Assembly: GCA_040954595.2 (NCBI GenBank)
Contig: CM082582.2
Location: 8,184,001-8,248,000 of the forward strand
Length of the DNA stretch: 64,000 bases
Reading direction: 5' to 3'
Source: Balanoglossus misakiensis
Taxonomy: Eukaryota > Hemichordata
This document shows positions 62,301 through 64,000 of the stretch, piece by piece (positions within the stretch are counted from its first letter, which is position 1; each line of letters begins with the position of its first letter). The translations under genes were made by a program, and so were the position numbers. Under the pieces are notes generated by a model. It had not been told where the DNA came from, did no database searches, and saw nothing but the letters and a program-made list of their open reading frames with translations.

Positions 62301-63896
62301 GTGGATAAACCAACTGTGAAGGCATGCAAAGGGATTCTAATTTGCACAATCACAAGAACAGAGAATTGAACATTTATTTCTTTTTTCTCTTTTTATTCTT
62401 CAATTTCATACAGCACATATCACCAGGGTATCTCTTACCACACTGGCCCGTATACTTTTCCACTTTCAATTTGTATTTAATGCACCCGGCGTCCACTGTC
62501 AGGCAAGCTACAAGTGCAGTTTTTAAATATTTAGGTAAGCAGGTCCTATTTGTTGCTTATGTGGATTTTAGTGAGTGAATATTAATGTGAAAATATATAC
62601 TAAATACTATCTTCCAGTGTCTAACTGAAAGAATCTGAACTACATAGACATCTGTAGGATACCTACCGTTTTTATTGGCTTCTTAAATAACAAGATTGAG
62701 TGTTTGAAGCTTTTAACCGAAAGGAGCTCACAGAAGAGATTTGTGTCATGAGATGTGAGTTGAATGAGAATGAAATGAGTATTTCATCAGTAGCTTTCAA
62801 TGTGCTCAGAGAGGTAGCTTCTCAAAGCCAATAATTATCAGGATTGAACTGACATGGATGTGTTCCTCTTGTCTGCAGTGGCCAAAGACAGCAATAACCC
62901 CAGCCTGCTGAAACTCGTCCTGCAAGGCCTCTGCGCCGAGTGGAGCGTGGACGTCTCTCTCCTGACCCAGCACGCCAACTACCGGTCCATCCACCGGTCC
63001 TTCATCAGCACGGACCCGGAGAACCCCGGAGCGGAGCACGAGGAGAAGACCTTTCCCGTCACCGGCGGCAACAGGCCCCGGGTGCCGTCGGTGTCGGACA
63101 GCCACGACTGGGCGCCGGAGGGCGAGAGTCACACGACCCGGTCGGGGATGCTGCACCCCAAGCATCGAAGACTGAGCATCAGCATGGTGCATACTACGGG
63201 ATCTACTGATCAATTCTGTGAGTCTGACATCGATCCCCATATTTCAGTTTTTTTATCACTCAGTTCAAATTGATCATTTTTTATGGCGCCAGCTAAATTT
63301 ATCCTCGTGAACTTTTCTCTGCTCTGACCTGAAGCAAAATTGGAATCTTGAAAATTGTCCACGTGGGAGTTCATTCCTCCCCAGCATGATACAAGACAGA
63401 GCACTCTGTAGCATGGTAACAGTTGAGTCAACACTTAGTGTGATTACTCTGAAAAGCTTGTTATTTCAGAAGACAGATATGATCAAGTCGGTGAATATCC
63501 ATTATGTTGACAAATGGCGTCTGAGAATGTCTTTTTAGTTTCACGAATCTGTTTCTTGAATTACAGCAAATGTGTGGCAGCATGCTGTCACATAGATTTG
63601 AAATGACAATTTGAAATCGCTGTTTCATGTGATGTAGACTCTAGCTGTGAAATATACAGATGATACACATCCATCTGTGGAAATATGAATGACACACTTA
63701 GATTATCCTCCTCTATTTTAGATGCTGACAGTATTATCTCCAAAGCTTGGGAATGGAGGGAGGGCCGACTGTTCGCCTACGAACTCATCATCAAGTTTCT
63801 CATCATCAACCACATTCACTACCTGTTTCCGTCGTATGCTTTGCCCCCGCATAAATTCGATGGCATGGCATCCACCGACGACACTCTGACAACCAG
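53302..63896 (+). CDS. Large HEAT/ARM-like protein, 5' part (unidentified)
   Basis: I do not recognise this protein. Exons: 53302-53714, 56753-56814, 57338-57576, 59423-59575, 60755-60904, 61857-62057, 62414-62534, 62879-63217, 63722-63896; all junctions are in frame, and the last ends in phase 2 at a good donor, so the gene continues past the window. About 617 aa are present. Residues 1-135 are acidic and helical. From about 138 come repeated paired helices with HEAT-like turns, such as WSAIRNACVARLSPIIEHF, LSIRENAIRAFSSFLSRC and STVRQATSAVFKYL. A charged, probably disordered loop follows around residues 485-550 (SVSDSHDWAPEGESHTTRSG). No catalytic motif or transmembrane segment is clear. 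The fold suggests a scaffold, which is inferred. It shares a promoter region with UBE2V. Confidence 0.85.
53828..53870. repeat. 17-bp inverted repeat, 9-base loop
   Basis: TGTAAATTCTGACAGCT (53828-53844) and its exact reverse complement (53854-53870). Would form a perfect hairpin. Lies 22 bases before the truncated MITE copy. Confidence 0.85.
53892..53953 (+). mobile_element. MITE-like element, copy D (3' truncated)
   Basis: TTAACCCTTTCACCACCATG, then GTTCAGTCCAAATCCATTG, then CTATGGTAAAACCTGGAC, matching copy B for about 60 bases. The right half and right inverted repeat are missing. Confidence 0.65.
55159..55215. repeat. 28-bp perfect inverted repeat with 1-base centre
   Basis: Left arm 55159-55186 begins CTAAGAAAATACCTGG; right arm 55188-55215 is its exact reverse complement; the single central base is G at 55187. 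Intronic. Confidence 0.92.
56815..57337 (+). other. HEAT-like gene intron 2 (about 0.5 kb)
   Basis: Phase-1 intron between the short exon ending SLKNTIVE and the exon opening ANSFPVVRNQTF. No feature recognised. Confidence 0.6.
57577..59422 (+). other. HEAT-like gene intron 3 (about 1.8 kb)
   Basis: Phase-0 intron. Short open frames on both strands overlap at 58291-58558 but show no domain. Nothing recognised. Confidence 0.6.
59576..60754 (+). other. HEAT-like gene intron 4 (about 1.2 kb)
   Basis: Phase-0 intron between the exon ending AEYYLK and the exon opening FGVEELTQL. No feature recognised. Confidence 0.6.
60905..61856 (+). other. HEAT-like gene intron 5 (about 0.95 kb)
   Basis: Phase-0 intron ending in a strong pyrimidine tract and CTCACAG. 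No feature recognised. Confidence 0.6.
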
Positions 63897-64000
63897 GTAA
63901 GCAGTTGTTATTTCTGAGAGCGGTTCTTTAGGAGAATTTATATGTGTACCTGTCTGGCTATTTATTAGGAGTGTCTATGGGAACTAGGCCTATTGACATA

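Noticed and set aside
62806-63240. A 144-codon minus-strand frame and an 89-codon alternate plus frame
   Set aside because: Shadows of the GC-rich 339-nt exon of the HEAT-like gene.

Overview
This window is nuclear DNA from an invertebrate animal. It is AT-rich and made mostly of introns. The exons are short, follow GT/AG rules, and join in a consistent reading frame. A hemichordate, amphioxus or echinoderm-like deuterostome fits best, but this is an inference. The formin here belongs to a class reported from invertebrates and absent from vertebrates, the neuropeptide-type receptor has a large ectodomain, and short ACATGTACATGT-type repeats are scattered through the introns. No prokaryotic, organellar, CRISPR, rRNA or tRNA feature was recognised.

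Five protein-coding genes could be assembled exon by exon. (1) 3.8-29.8 kb, plus strand: a plasma-membrane Na+/H+ exchanger of the SLC9A2/3/5 group, about 1068 aa. It has a signal peptide, the FGESLLND transport motif, a long regulatory tail built partly from short frame-neutral exons, a ten-histidine run and a C-terminal PDZ ligand. (2) 34.1-32.0 kb, minus strand: a two-exon class A GPCR of about 597 aa, resembling FMRFamide-type neuropeptide receptors, with a Ser/Thr-rich ectodomain of about 230 residues. (3) 34.95-47.65 kb, plus strand: a 23-exon formin of about 1413 aa. It has N-terminal helical repeats, two PH-like domains, FH1, FH2 and a third, C-terminal PH domain, and matches the PHCF (pleckstrin-homology-domain-containing formin) class. 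(4) 52.35-50.79 kb, minus strand: a 142-aa ubiquitin E2 variant (UBE2V/Mms2/Uev1), complete in four exons. (5) From 53.3 kb past the right edge, plus strand: the first nine coding exons (about 617 aa) of a large HEAT/ARM-like protein that I could not name.

The exchanger and GPCR are tail to tail. The GPCR and formin are head to head across about 0.8 kb. The formin and UBE2V are tail to tail. UBE2V and the HEAT gene are head to head across about 0.95 kb, with a likely bidirectional promoter. These genes do not form an operon or pathway; the arrangement is ordinary animal gene packing.

Non-coding structure of note: a family of about 92-bp TTAA-ended inverted-repeat elements (three intact copies and one truncated); a 28-bp perfect inverted repeat with a one-base centre; a run of 25 G; a run of 13 C inside a splice acceptor tract; several CTCF-like motifs; and ATGGCG motifs at three promoters. 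Exon ends were set by hand from splice sites and frame. 5' and 3' UTR ends are not known.
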